Positions 8,488-18,790 of a DNA stretch of 64,000 bases are shown piece after piece; the stretch's first letter is position 1, and each line of letters begins with the position of its first letter. The notes beneath the pieces were generated by a model, which saw nothing but the letters and a program-made list of their open reading frames with translations, ran no database searches and had not been told where the DNA came from. This stretch comes from Bog-159 sp963756605 (GTDB lineage Bacteria > Acidobacteriota > Terriglobia > Bryobacterales > Bryobacteraceae). The stretch is taken from positions 124,001 to 188,000 of the forward strand of contig CAVWOT010000008.1 of NCBI GenBank assembly GCA_963756605.1. Direction: 5' to 3'. The translations under genes were made by a program, and so were the position numbers.

Positions 8488-8915
8488 AACTATTTTTGCG
8501 TCGGCCCTTAGCGCTCGGCCTATCCACTTTTAAGGCTAACGCCCAACAGGACTTGAATGGTACTTTTGACCTACCCGAGGCCACCTATTGGGGAAACACG
8601 CTCTTGCAGCCTGGCCGGTACACCATCTCGATGAGCACGGAGGCGCATGACATGTCGCGCATTCCGAGCATCTATCTCAGCGGCGAAGGGCTCAACGCAA
8701 CTTTTCTCGCGATTGCCACACCGGTGCATGAGTCCGGGCGCAACTATCTGGACGTCGCCAACATTGGCGGAACGTATGTCATTCGGGCGTTTGATTCCGG
8801 CTTGCTCGGCGAATCGTTTTCATTTGGCGTAACCAAGAGCGTCAAGAACAAGGCTCTGCGAGCGAGCACCGAACCGGCGATGGCCGTTCCGGTTTCTATC
8901 GCAGCGGGCTCGTAA
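8484..8915 (+). CDS. small exported protein of unknown function
   Basis: A 143-residue protein if started at GTG 8484, which overlaps the transposase stop codon. That start gives a signal peptide (KLFLRRPLALGLSTFKANA, cleavage near AQQ). The mature part (DLNGTFDLPEATYWGNTLLQ, PGRYTISMSTE, YLSGEG, GGTYVIRAFDSG) resembles a small beta-sandwich found in acidobacterial exported proteins, but I cannot name a family. No Shine-Dalgarno precedes GTG 8484, so the native 5' end was probably displaced by the transposon. The orphan signal peptide at 6539 is a candidate for it. Confidence 0.55.
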   Translation: MKLFLRRPLALGLSTFKANAQQDLNGTFDLPEATYWGNTLLQPGRYTISMSTEAHDMSRIPSIYLSGEGLNATFLAIATPVHESGRNYLDVANIGGTYVIRAFDSGLLGESFSFGVTKSVKNKALRASTEPAMAVPVSIAAGS

Positions 8916-9368
8916 TGACGTGCGCCGTGGGACGGGCTGTAATCGCTCGTTTGCAATTTGTTCCGGCTCGTAGTGCACGCGACAGATCGTAGCTGAGGGA
9001 AGGCGCCCTCGCCTGCTATGCGGCGAAGGGCGCTCGTTCCGTCAGTAGGGGCTGACCAACCCGCAAAAATCCCCTTTGATCGACAGGTCCGCTAGCCGAC
9101 CGAGCAACCTCCAAACGCGTCAAACATCGTTCACGCTCTCCGCGACGCGACTTCAGTAAGCTTCGGGCGAGTTTGGCAACTCACCGCAACTCGCGCTGTG
9201 GCAGCCCATCGTATTTTCGATATCTTGGCCTCGCCGCGTCAACCCAGCGCAGTCGAGAGCGGCATTTCGTGCTAACAGTGCGACAAGTTTACATCTAAGT
9301 CGTTTAACTTTTTGGAATGTCCCGGAATAAAAGATTTGCATTTTAGGTTTCATCTACTGAGGAGATAA
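8916..9368. other. intergenic region with one hairpin
   Basis: No gene is visible. A hairpin at 9003-9033 (GCGCCCTCGCC / GGCGAAGGGCGC) follows the exported-protein gene by about 90 bp. It has no T run, so it is a weak terminator candidate. Confidence 0.45.
9324..9331 (+). promoter_or_regulatory. GGAATAAA element upstream of the lactonase-like gene
   Basis: GGAATAAA lies 37 bp before the ATG at 9369. The same octamer stands about 40 bp before the signal-peptide starts at 14642 and near 21826 (both minus strand). The shared word and spacing suggest a promoter element, possibly for an ECF sigma factor. This is inference from three cases. Confidence 0.35.
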
Positions 9369-10586
9369 ATGACTTTACAACACCTTCGTCGATACTCGGC
9401 CTGCTTGCTTTCCGGACTGGCAACGCTGGCCGCAATTCAGGCCCCTTCCAGCAGCGCTGCTCCTGCGGACGTAATCTACTTGGAGAGTAACAGCACCGCT
9501 GGCAATTCCGTTTTTGCTTACAAGTTTGACTTTACCGCCAGCCCAACGTTACTTAGTACGACTCCGGCCGGCGGCATCGGAGTTTACGATCCCAGTTTTG
9601 CGCTCGGTCCCTTCGATTCCGATCAAAATCTCATTGAAGATGCCAGCGGCACGATGCTGTTCGCGGTGAACTCGGGATCGAACACTGTGGCGGTGTTTCA
9701 CATAGAGCCGGATGGGAGCCTAGTGGCTGTAAATGGCTCTCCCTTTCCTTCGGGCGGCTCGGATCCCGTCAGTCTGGGCCTAAAGGATGATGTCCTCGCG
9801 GTCGTCAATAAGGATCAAGACGCTGCGCAGAATGACAATCTGGTACAGCCGAACTATACGTCGTTCCACGTGTTGCCGGGGGGCGTGCTTGTCCCAGTCC
9901 CTCAATCCACGGTATCGGTGGCTTACGGCAGTTCGCCTTCGCAGGCGCTCATGGCATCGCAGGGAGCATTCGTGTTCGGGGCGGATTTTCTGGGTGGATT
10001 GCTGCAATCCTTCCGTCTCGATCAGCAAGGCCACTTGAACCAGAATCTTCCGCAGGCATTGCCGGATTTAATTTTTGCTGGACTGACTGGCGGCCATCAG
10101 CCGCTTGGGATGCGCACCCACCCGACGCTTCCGATCCTTTACGTTGACATTACACCAGTGAGCGAGGTGGCGGTCTACACCTATGACGACAATGGCCAGC
10201 TTTCATTTGTGCGGGCGGTGCCTGACTCAGGCGCAGCCCCCTGCTGGGCCATCGTCAATCATGCGGGCACCCGCCTTTACGCCACCAATACCGGCGACAA
10301 CTCGATCGCCGTCTATGACCTGGCCGATCCGCTGAACCCGGTCCAGATCCAGCATTTCGTAATGGCCAGCACAACGGGCGCGGCATTCTCAACGGTGATT
10401 GACCATTCCGATAGCTGGATTTACGTCTCCAGCGAGCAGTCTAGTGCCTCGGCTACCCCAGCGGCGAACGCCTTCCACGCCCTGAAAGTGGCCGCCGATG
10501 GCACTCTGACTGAACCTTTTCCTCCAACTGTACTTCCGGTGAGCGGCGCCACGCCGGTTCGTGCACAGGGGATTACGGTGTTCTAG
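9369..10586 (+). CDS. secreted lactonase-fold (seven-bladed beta-propeller) protein
   Basis: A 405-residue protein with Shine-Dalgarno GAGGAG just before the ATG. A signal peptide runs to about residue 32 (LLSGLATLAAIQAPSSSAAP). Repeated blades carry the 6-phosphogluconolactonase / YVTN-like pattern: GTMLFAVNSGSNTVAVFHIE, PDGSLVAVNGSPF, LYVDITPVSEVAVYTYDDNG, GTRLYATNTGDNSIAVYDL, SWIYVSSEQS. Export argues against a pentose-phosphate role; a surface or periplasmic propeller is more likely. The gene is complete, and a GGAATAAA word lies upstream. Confidence 0.78.
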   Translation: MTLQHLRRYSACLLSGLATLAAIQAPSSSAAPADVIYLESNSTAGNSVFAYKFDFTASPTLLSTTPAGGIGVYDPSFALGPFDSDQNLIEDASGTMLFAVNSGSNTVAVFHIEPDGSLVAVNGSPFPSGGSDPVSLGLKDDVLAVVNKDQDAAQNDNLVQPNYTSFHVLPGGVLVPVPQSTVSVAYGSSPSQALMASQGAFVFGADFLGGLLQSFRLDQQGHLNQNLPQALPDLIFAGLTGGHQPLGMRTHPTLPILYVDITPVSEVAVYTYDDNGQLSFVRAVPDSGAAPCWAIVNHAGTRLYATNTGDNSIAVYDLADPLNPVQIQHFVMASTTGAAFSTVIDHSDSWIYVSSEQSSASATPAANAFHALKVAADGTLTEPFPPTVLPVSGATPVRAQGITVF

Positions 10587-10709
10587 CCCAGCAGTCCCCG
10601 GTGGCAGAGGGCGGGGCAGGCTGACTGCTGCTGAATGCCTGCCCCGCGCGCATTATTCCCGCCGGGTGACTGCCATCGATATACACAATACAACAAGGAG
10701 ACAAATCGC

Positions 10710-12035
10710 ATGAAAGGCTCACTTTATACGAACGCTTATTGGACGGCGCGGTTGGGTGCCGCCGCCCTCGCTTGCTTCTCGGGATTGCTGCTGGCAGCGC
10801 CCGGCCAGCTCGATCCCACCTTCGGCAAAGGCGGCAAGGTCCTCACGCCGTTCCCCGTATGCAAAGTTTTTTGCGGCGCTACCCCGAACGCGGCCGCGCT
10901 CCAGAGCGATGGCAAGATCGTGGTCGCCGGAACTATAAACACAGCCACCGGCACCGGCCTCGTGTCAGTTCTGGTACGCTACAACTCGAATGGCAGCCTG
11001 GACAACAGTTTCGGTAGCGCTGGGATGACGCAACTTCCGTCGTCAACGCCCGGCGAGGGATTCTTCGCTGTCGCCATACAAACCGACGGGAAGATCGTGG
11101 CTGCAACCGCCCAGCAAGAAGAAGGCAACATCGTGGCGCGCTTCAACGCCAACGGAACCCTGGATACTACCTTCGCCACCGCCGGACTGGCCATCTTCGG
11201 AAATCACAACGTTTCCCCGCGGATTCCAGAGGGTCTGGTCCTGCAGCCGGACGGGAAAATCCTGCTCAGCTATGGCGCCCTGACGCGCCTGAACACCGAT
11301 GGATCGCTCGACACCACATTCGGCAGCGGCGGAACAGCCGCCACCGTGGGCGGACAATCCGTCGCGCTCCAGTCCGATGGCAAGATCCTGGTGGGGGGCG
11401 GCTTGACTCTGTCGCGCTATAGCTCGGACGGTACGCTCGATACCAGCTTCGGCATTGCCGGAATCGCCGGATCTCCGGCCGAGCTCAACGCGGTGCTGTT
11501 CCAGGGCAACGGCAGCATCGTAACGGCTGGATCGCTCGCCACACAGCCGGCGCCCAGCGGGTCACCGTTGATTGAGCTCGCGGTTCTCCGCTATACGGCC
11601 AGTGGAGTTCCAGACACGCCCTTCGGTACGGGTGGCGGCGCCTTTGCGCCTCCGCCTTCCTCGGATTTACTCTCCGACGCGGCGGCCGTAGCCGTTCAGA
11701 CGAATGGCGATATCGTCGCTGGCGGTCAGATGACGGTGGTTGCCAGCGGTATCGCACAGTTCGAAGTGGCGCGCTTTACTGGCGCCGGGCAGATCGATCC
11801 CACTTTCGGCAGCGGCGGACAGGTGATCACCAGCTTCGGCGGCACGAATGAATTTGCCACGGCAGTGCTGCTCCAGGCCGATGGCAAAATCGTCGCGGTG
11901 GGAAAACTCGTCCAAGGTCGTGAACCCTTCAACCAACGCCTCGCGCTTCGCCCTGGCACGCTATCTTGCACAGTAGTGTTCGCATTGGAGGGCGGGCAAT
12001 TATTTTCGGCTCTCGCAGATCAAGGCAGGCGGTAA
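10710..12035 (+). CDS. secreted delta-60 repeat protein, 3' end frameshifted
   Basis: The start at ATG 10710 is fixed by AAGGAG nine bases upstream. A signal peptide (LGAAALACFSGLLLAAPGQ) precedes seven delta-60 units: LDPTFGKGGKV, LDNSFGSAGM, LDTTFATAGLA, LDTTFGSGGTA, LDTSFGIAGIA, PDTPFGTGGG and IDPTFGSGGQV. Near 11950 one extra base moves the frame. The expected ending LARYLAQ with a TAG at 11974-11976 is in the next frame, matching the ERYLAN end of the protein at 4856. As it stands, the last 28 or so residues, up to 12035, are out of family. The break affects only the last strand, so the protein may still fold. Confidence 0.8.
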   Translation: MKGSLYTNAYWTARLGAAALACFSGLLLAAPGQLDPTFGKGGKVLTPFPVCKVFCGATPNAAALQSDGKIVVAGTINTATGTGLVSVLVRYNSNGSLDNSFGSAGMTQLPSSTPGEGFFAVAIQTDGKIVAATAQQEEGNIVARFNANGTLDTTFATAGLAIFGNHNVSPRIPEGLVLQPDGKILLSYGALTRLNTDGSLDTTFGSGGTAATVGGQSVALQSDGKILVGGGLTLSRYSSDGTLDTSFGIAGIAGSPAELNAVLFQGNGSIVTAGSLATQPAPSGSPLIELAVLRYTASGVPDTPFGTGGGAFAPPPSSDLLSDAAAVAVQTNGDIVAGGQMTVVASGIAQFEVARFTGAGQIDPTFGSGGQVITSFGGTNEFATAVLLQADGKIVAVGKLVQGREPFNQRLALRPGTLSCTVVFALEGGQLFSALADQGRR

Positions 12036-12194
12036 AAATCACTGCGACACCGAATGGGACTCTCGCCTGGAGGACTATTTCAATACGACAGCGACGCGCG
12101 AGGCTCATCCAACAAAGATGCCACATTACACCAGCAACCATGCTCGACGAGAGCATAGTCCACATGACTCCCTTTCTGGTGGAGCAAAGGGGCC

Positions 12195-13040
12195 TTACCC
12201 CAGGCGCGCGCCGGTGAAGATGTGAACGCTCGCGTTCATCCGGACAACTCCGTCCTGCTGATGCCGGGAAAGGCGCGCAGTCAGTGATTGGCGCGCATCA
12301 TTAAGCGCCTCGTTACCTGCTTCGGCAAGCAGCTCCGCGAATGAAGAAAAGGATGCGAGTGCGAAATTCGCCGCCTCCGCGGCTGGCAGACCACCGCCGA
12401 TAGGGAGCACGCCGCGCCAGTCGCCCACAGCGAGCTCGCCATAACCGGCTCGATCCAGCAGGGTGAGCAACTTGTCGGCATCGCCATAGCGGAACGGCCC
12501 CGGCGCTTCGGGGTCGGGCGGCGGCAAGTCGATGATTTCGCCCACCACTTGGCGTACGCTTGTCATCCACGGATTCTCGGCCAGAGGGCCCCACACCGCG
12601 AAGGCGAACCGGCCGCCAGGCGCGAGCCAGCGGGCCAGGTTGGCAAGGGCGGCGAGCGGATCGTCGAAGAACATGATGCCGAAGCGCGAGGCCAATCGGT
12701 CATAGGGCTCTTCCGGCGCAGTCGCTGTCGCCATGTCCGCAATTTCAAAGGCGATGGCGCGTTCATCGGATCTCTTGCGGCTGCGAGCTAAGTCGATCAA
12801 GGCCGGAGAGAGATCGATGCCGTGAACGACACTTCCCGCCGGCGCCCGGCGCAAGATCTCCAGCGTCGTCCCGCCGCCACCGCATCCGATATCGGCGATC
12901 CTACAAGGCGCGTCGACACTCAGCGCACGGATCAGCGGTTCATCGACAGGCGTGAGCATCGCTTCCATGCCAGCGAGCTGGGCGCGCCATTTCTGGCCGC
13001 GCGCGGCGGTCCAGTCGGTAGCTGCGGGGTTCTCGTTCAT
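12195..13040 (-). CDS. class I SAM-dependent methyltransferase
   Basis: A 281-residue protein, started at MNENPAATDW (ATG complement of 13038-13040) rather than the longer upstream frame, because homologues begin just before the conserved W-x3-G-x-x-W segment (AARGQKWRAQLAGMEAML). Motif I is IADIGCGGGGTTLEILRR, motif II VHGIDLSPALIDLARSR, motif III DRLASRFGIMFFDDPLAALA and post-motif WLAPGGRFAFAVWGPL. The layout is that of ubiE-like small-molecule methyltransferases; the substrate is unknown. It reads toward the delta-60 gene and has no operon partner. Confidence 0.82.
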   Translation of the reverse strand: MNENPAATDWTAARGQKWRAQLAGMEAMLTPVDEPLIRALSVDAPCRIADIGCGGGGTTLEILRRAPAGSVVHGIDLSPALIDLARSRKRSDERAIAFEIADMATATAPEEPYDRLASRFGIMFFDDPLAALANLARWLAPGGRFAFAVWGPLAENPWMTSVRQVVGEIIDLPPPDPEAPGPFRYGDADKLLTLLDRAGYGELAVGDWRGVLPIGGGLPAAEAANFALASFSSFAELLAEAGNEALNDARQSLTARLSRHQQDGVVRMNASVHIFTGARLG

Positions 13041-13054
13041 AATTCCAAATTTAA

Positions 13055-13231
13055 CCGATCGAGTGCTGGTGGCGAGAAGCATAGGCGAGGACGATCCACG
13101 GAACTTCCTGGAAGGAGGCGGTGAACGCTTGAGCCAACGTCGGCAAGCCAACATTGGCAGATGCTGGTGCCGAGCGAGGACAGCAACAAGGATGTGGAAA
13201 GGCTGGCGAGCGTCCACCGAACCGAAGGCAT
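13055..13231 (-). pseudogene. N-terminal remnant of an MFS drug-transporter gene
   Basis: The minus strand reads MPSVRWTLASLSTSLLLSSL, then LGTSI, and after a frame change NVGLPTLAQAFTASFQEV, PWIVLAYA. That is the first two helices of a DHA2/EmrB-type transporter (N-V-x-L-P-T motif). A second frame break follows and no further helices are found. The stretch 13232-13436 holds nothing recognisable. Confidence 0.5.
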
Positions 13232-13436
13232 CAGTTTCGCACTTCCAGCTCTTACCTCCTCCCGTTTGTCGTACGCACGATCTGCGCCTTGTTCCAGAAA
13301 CATATTGGTGCTCCGATTGTCGGACCAGCGGTCGGCCACTTACTTGTTGCGGAGCGAAAAGAGCTTCTTCCGCCCCGCAAGTTCTTTGTGGCCGATTCGG
13401 CTAGGTTTGTGGACCGAATGGCGAATCGCCATCAGG

Positions 13437-14642
13437 CTAGTTGACGTTGAACGACTGCGTGCTTGTCGCCGTGCCGCCCAAATTCGTGACTTCGATAGGT
13501 CCCGTAGTGGCGCCGGCAGGAACTGTGGCGCTGATAAACTGGGTGTTGAGCACTTGGAACGAAGCGGCGACTCCGTTGAAACTGACCGCCGTAGTGCCAA
13601 TGAAGTTCTGGCCATTAATCAGCACCGTCGAGCCTACACTGCCACCAGGAAAGTGGTGAACCTCGTTCCGTCGCTTTCCTGCAGGTTCACGTGGCGTGGG
13701 TAAGTCCCGTCCTCCATCGGTAAGTCGCCGACTAGGCCGGCGGCGGGATTACTCTCGGTTGTCACCAGTTGCGGTGAACCGCATGTGGGCGCAGCGGGCG
13801 CACCATTCGGCGTGTAGGTGACGAACATAACGTCTTCCGGACCCGCGGAGGTTGGATTCCGGTACGAGACGGTGATCAGGCCGTCCGGTCGAACCTGCAC
13901 GAAGCTGATGTCCGCATTGAGGTCGCCGCCGCTAATGACGATCGGGTTACTGCAGTTGAGGTTAGGGTTGGTACACGCATTGAGTACGTTGGTGGTATCC
14001 GAACCCGTTAGCTCGGTCACCACCGTGTACAAATCGCCTGCGCCGGTTGCAGAACGCGTTTGGCGGGGGTCGACGGCGATGTGCGGCGACGTTAGGAATT
14101 GGTCCGCGCCCACAACGTTGACGACTGTGCCAGTGGGCCAGCAAGACGTACTGCTGCTGGTGGTCTGGGTTCCGCTGGGGCAGGCCGTCAAACTCAGGAG
14201 ATTCGCAGACGTCGTCCTTAGAATGCCCACGGCGTTTTGATCCGGGGCCGTACGGGATCTCAGATCCACGATGAAGAACGCGTCACGCGCGGGATCGGCG
14301 ATCACCGTAGGGGTGCCGTTTGGATTAAATTCGTTGTTGATGGCCGGCAGTCCGCCTTCAAAGTCGGGCTGGCAGTTGCCGCCGGACCTCTGCACGTAAA
14401 AGCCATCGAGGCTAAAATCGAGAGCACGGCGATCATAAGCGGTGGCAACGACCAAATCCACATTGGGAGCGACGCGGTTGGGGAGCATTGCCACGGATAG
14501 CGCTACCTTCACCACCGCGTTAGGCCGAGGCTCCAGGTTGAATCGATTGCCGTCCGGGCCGGTGCATCCGGACTGCGCGCGCGGCCGGCAATGCGACCAG
14601 CGCCACGCTGAGGAAAAGACTCTTCGGCGAAAGTAGCTTCAT
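13437..14642 (-). pseudogene. secreted sialidase-like / IPT-domain protein, broken in three frames
   Basis: The signal peptide MKLLSPKSLFLSVALVALPA starts at 14642. Within a GC-dinucleotide run near 14575-14585 the frame shifts to SGCTGPDGNRFNLEPRPNAV, which continues as the long open segment down to 13634 (VALSVAMLPNRVAPNVDLVV, FLTSPHIAVDPRQT, DGLITVSYRNPTS). Those motifs recall exo-sialidase/BNR-type surface proteins. Near 13640 the frame changes again into an IPT/TIG immunoglobulin-like fold (GGSVGSTVLINGQNFIGTTA, VSFNGVAASF) ending TQSFNVN at 13437. The three segments keep one order and strand, so one original gene is implied. A GGAATAAA word lies upstream on this strand (14684-14691). 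Confidence 0.6.
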
Positions 14643-14725
14643 AAGTTGTGTTCTCTGAGTGAGTGTACGTAGAGACCCGAAGATTTATTCCAGTAACTTG
14701 TAAACACCCGGTAAATCACCGCTGA
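14608..14725 (-). repeat. promoter/signal-peptide leader repeat, copy A
   Basis: This stretch holds the signal-peptide start and upstream region of the broken gene at 13437-14642 and is imperfectly repeated at 21786-21902 in the same orientation. Shared blocks include GCTGAGGAAAAGACT, TAAGTTGTG and GATTTATTCC (plus-strand spelling). It therefore includes a GGAATAAATCT element on the minus strand. Confidence 0.65.
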
Positions 14726-14797
14726 ACGGAGGTGAACACGCCGGGTGCCATGCCCTCACGCAAGCTTCGGGTCGTTGTCGGTCAAGGTTTGTCTCAA

Positions 14798-15169
14798 GGA
14801 AATGGATGAACCCTTCAACATCGCCAACACCCGCCCGCCCTCTCTCGCAAGCCGAGGTCGTCGAAGTCTTCGCTAAGGTCCGCCAAAAAATTGAAATTCG
14901 TCCGCATCCCCCGCGAATACATCCTTCGCGCAGGAGGCCATTCCATGGGCCCGAAGCTCTACTTCAACAACTACGTCGACGTCTCGCCCATCACGCAAGT
15001 GACCGCCAAAGCCCATCAAGTCCTGAAATTCAAACCCGCCGGCTTCGCCACCGGTTTAAAGGAAACCTATAAGTGGTATCTCCGCCACAATCTTTTCCCC
15101 AAACCCGACTACACCTTCGAAGACCAACTATTGGCCACCGCCCCAGTCCTGGTCCCTGCTAAGGTGTGA
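14798..15169 (+). pseudogene. C-terminal remnant of an NAD(P)-dependent epimerase/dehydratase
   Basis: Three short frames in order read DEPFNIANTRP, LSQAEVVEVFAKV and then KFVRIPREYILRAGG, YFNNYVDVSPITQVTAKAHQ, LKETYKWYLRHNLFPKPDY. This is the tail of an extended short-chain dehydrogenase used on sugars or nucleotide sugars. The Rossmann half with the nucleotide site is absent, and two frameshifts break what remains. Confidence 0.6.
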
Positions 15170-15200
15170 CATCAGCAACGTGTAACATCAGCAAGGTGTA

Positions 15201-17164
15201 TCAGCGCGAAACTGCGGCTCCCGGTCCATACGGAATATAGACCTGCTTAATGTCCGCCGGCTGAAACCGTTCGTGGTCGATCTGGAATTCGATCTCCACC
15301 AAATCGCCCAGCGTGAGCCCCTTTGTCGGAACCTGCACATTCACCTGGTACAGCCCCGCCAGCCCCGGCGCGAGCCCCGCAAACTGAATCGTGCCCAAGA
15401 CGTCGGATTCCGAGGGTGCGCCCGGACCGTAGTCGTTGAAGACCACCGACATCGAGCCATTCGTCCAGCAATCCGCCGTACTCAGCGGATTGCTCGGCCC
15501 CACCGCCCCATCCGCGATCGCAGGCGTCACCGTGCCCAGCCCCGTCATGTAAATCGAAATGTACTCGCCCGGTTGCGCCGGATTCGCTTGGTCCACCAAC
15601 TCCCCCGTCGCCGCATGCCGCCCGCCGCAAATCCAATCCCATCCTGGCTCTGCGAGAATACCCCAGGTTGCGAGAAATTTACGCCAGAACCAACCGAAAC
15701 CACATTCGATGCCACCCCGTTATTGGTGACCTGAATATTGTCCGCACCGTAAGGCGCCACTCCATACGGCACCAGAATCGAAATCTGGCCTGGACTCACC
15801 GCGAAAACCGGGCACGGAATCCCGTTAAGCGTCGTCGAAACCCCGCCCAAGCGCAGCGGCACAGGCTCGCCTCCCGCCACTGCCATCGTCGTCGAAGCCA
15901 GACCGCTCCCGAATAACGTGATCAACTCCCCTGGCGTGACCCCCGCAATCGCCGGTTGATGACTCGCCGCTTTAACCACCGTCGCCGGATTGATATAAAC
16001 GCCCGCAGCCGCCGCAGGCGCCGCGGCCCGCACTCCCACCACCAGCCCGAAAATTCCCTGCGTCCCGATCGCCACAAACCCCTGGCCTCCCGCTCCGAAT
16101 GCGTAGCTATACCCCAAAGCGTCCGGCCCAGCCGTCCCATCGGGGTTCAGAACGATCTGGTCGTCAGTAGCGAAGTCCCAGGTAATCGCAGTAACTCCGC
16201 CGAGTGGGAGATTGGTCACCTGTTGCACCAGCGCGTCCCCACTCGCGTCGCCCGTCATACTATAAGTCCCGAAGTAAAAATCCGGCGAGACCAGCGGCCG
16301 CTTTTGAAGCATTCCAGCAACGTCGTATCCCGCCGTAAAATACATGCCTTGGCTGATGCTGTTCGTTCCCGTCCCGGCGGCCAGCGCCTTCACGCCGAAG
16401 AAAATGTCCAACGCACCGGGCGTCCATCCTAAAATAAAATTCCCATCCGGCGACGCGAACATCGTCTTCGTCCCCGTGAATAAAGGATTCGCCGGCACCG
16501 TCAGCGTCGCGCTCCCGTCCCCGTTGAAGCTGTAACTCGCACCGCTAACGGATTGCGTCACCTCCACCGCCATAAAACCCGGTGCGTTGGTCTCTTGCCC
16601 ATGCAGCGTAATCGTCCCCAACCCGCCCTTCCCGTCTGGGTTCACGGTAAAGAATGCATTCTTGATCTCACCTGAAAAATCCAGCACGGGCGTCTGATAA
16701 TCCGATGTGAAGTTCGCGTTGTTCAGGGATCCCATGGGTATCGCAATAAAAATGTTGAGATCGGAACCTGGGACCACCGGGTCTGGCGCGCTGGCCACAA
16801 TCACGCCCTGCGAGACTGCGCCTTCTAGCGCGTCACCAGACAGCGGATCAGTAATACTGATCCTGCCATCCCCATAGGACCAACTATTCGACGCGCTAAA
16901 CGGCACAGTCTGGATTGTAGTCAGGGTGCTGGTCGTCTTTGTGCCCGTCACCGTGTACGATCCAGATCCGCCATTGAACACAATCGTACCGGAGAGTGCG
17001 TACGTAGGCGCGGACGCGGCCATTTGAGCAATGGACATATCAAACTCGCGGAAGACGTAAGTCCCATTGGGCAACCCGCTACCGCTCGCAGTCTGCCCCT
17101 GCGCCCCCCGCAATCCAACCAATACAGCCAGTAGGAATAAAACATTATTAAGTTGTAAATTCAC
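15201..17164 (-). pseudogene. secreted protein with Solibacter C-terminal domain (TIGR03437 type), single frameshift
   Basis: The start is GTG 17164 with AAGGAGG upstream, followed by a signal peptide (NVLFLLAVLVGLRGAQGQ). Residues 30-380 form an uncharacterised beta-rich region. From about residue 385 the hallmark C-terminal domain begins: GVYINPATVVKAASHQPAIA, PGELITLFGSGLA, VSPGQISILVPYGVAPYGAD, FSQPGVFSQSQDGIGFAA. Near 15618-15630 the frame shifts by one base and the domain continues in the frame of 15201-15599 (LVDQANPAQPGEYISIYMTG, LGTVTPAIADGAVGPSNP, LYQVNVQVP). Repairing that base would give a full-length protein of about 650 residues. The domain is typical of Solibacter surface proteins of unknown function. 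Confidence 0.78.
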
Positions 17165-18710
17165 GAAACCTCCTTGCTAAACAAGAAATCCTACCTACCC
17201 CGCGTGCGTCGTCGACTGCTTCAGCGCCTACTGAGCCGCGACTATCGGAACAGTTGTTGCAGATCACCGCTAAAAGCGAAACACGGCTTTTAACTCGACG
17301 AACCGGGGCGAGTCGTTGCCGCCGACGAACGAGCCCAGGATGCTTGTGGGGGGCCCGGTCAGTCTGCTGATCGATCCGAACAGCGGATTCGCGACATCGT
17401 TCACCGGCTGATCGAAGTTCGGGTGATTCAGCAAGTTGTATGCCTGAGCTCCAAGGGATACTTTGAAGCGCTCCTTGATAGTGAATTCCCTGGTCAGAGA
17501 GAGATCCATGTCGAAGAATCCGGGACCGCGGAAGTCGTTGCGTCCCTGCTGGCCAAAGCCCGTGGGACTCGCGGTGCTCGGGGCGAATCCCGAAGTTGTC
17601 AGGCACGGAAACATTGACGGCTTCGCGCCACAGCTTGCGAAGGTATTGGTGAGCGGCGTGCCGAAGATGGTGCCGCTATAGTTGAAGCCGGCGAGCGTGG
17701 TGCTGGCAGCCTCGTCGATGACGGTATAGGGCAGGCCCGTGCGATAGAAGTCGTTGCCCGACAGCGTCCAGCCGCCGAAGGCGGCGTTCGGACCCCAGTG
17801 GAATCCGCTGTGCCGAAATACGTCTGTATACACCCAGCCGAAGCTCACGTAGTGCCGGACGACCAGGTCCGAGTTACCGTAGTTGCCCCTGATGTTAAAC
17901 GGGTTTTTGGATAGAGAAGGCTGCCGTCGGTCTGCAGCGAGATCGGCAGTAGGCCGCCGTTCGAAACATCATCGAGCGCGTGGCTCCAGGTGTAGTTCAG
18001 ATTGAAAGTAAGCCCCGCCGAGACGGTGCGTCCTAGGCTTGTAGTCAGCCCGTTGTAGTTGGAGGTGCCCGCCGATAGAATCTGGCTCACGGTACCAAAG
18101 CTGGGGTTCGGCGCGCTAGCCGGCAATTCCTGAAATCCGCCGCGACACGCGCTGGCCGGGCAGTAGGCGTTCAATCCGTTATCGATGATCGGATATGAAT
18201 TCCATGCGTGCCGTTATAGTTCACGCTCAGCAGCGTATTCCATCCGAGCTCATGCTGGATCTCGAAGTTCCACTTGTAATATGTCGGCTGGTCCAAGGTG
18301 TTGGGGAAGCCGTATATGCTGGGCGGATCGAACGCGCCATTGGTGGCCTGCTGAATCGAGGCCAGTGTTCCGCCGGACTTGAACTGATTCAGAAAGGCCT
18401 GATTCGCTTGTGCCGCCGTGGTGAAAAGGCTTCCGGGCGCGCCGGGAGCGATATTGCCGTTGGCGACGGTAAAGGCCGTCAAGCCGGGCGGATTGAATGC
18501 GGCGTCTTCCGCCAAGAGTCCGGGAAGTTCGTCGGCGAAGATGCCGGCGCCCATGCGGATGACCGTTTGGCCGTTCTTGAAAGGCCGCCAAGCGATTCCG
18601 ATTCGAGGCTCCCAAACCACTGCCTGCGTATTCGGAAATGCATTGTGCGCGTCGTACACGATGGCCTGATTGTAAGGAATATCGGGATTGGCTGGCGAGC
18701 CGTAGTCTTG

Positions 18711-18767
18711 TCTCATACAAGATGAGCCTGGAGGAGGAGGTTGTTTCTCACACAAGATGAGCCTGGA
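18711..18767. repeat. iterated left terminal repeat of the IS
   Basis: Two copies of a 22-base word beginning TCTCA and ending GATGAGCCTGGA at 18711-18732 and 18746-18767 match the single right end at 20261-20284 in inverse. Multiple end-binding sites or a small tandem duplication of the terminus would both explain it. Confidence 0.6.
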
Positions 18768-18790
18768 GCGGGAATCGGTCATGCTGGGGA

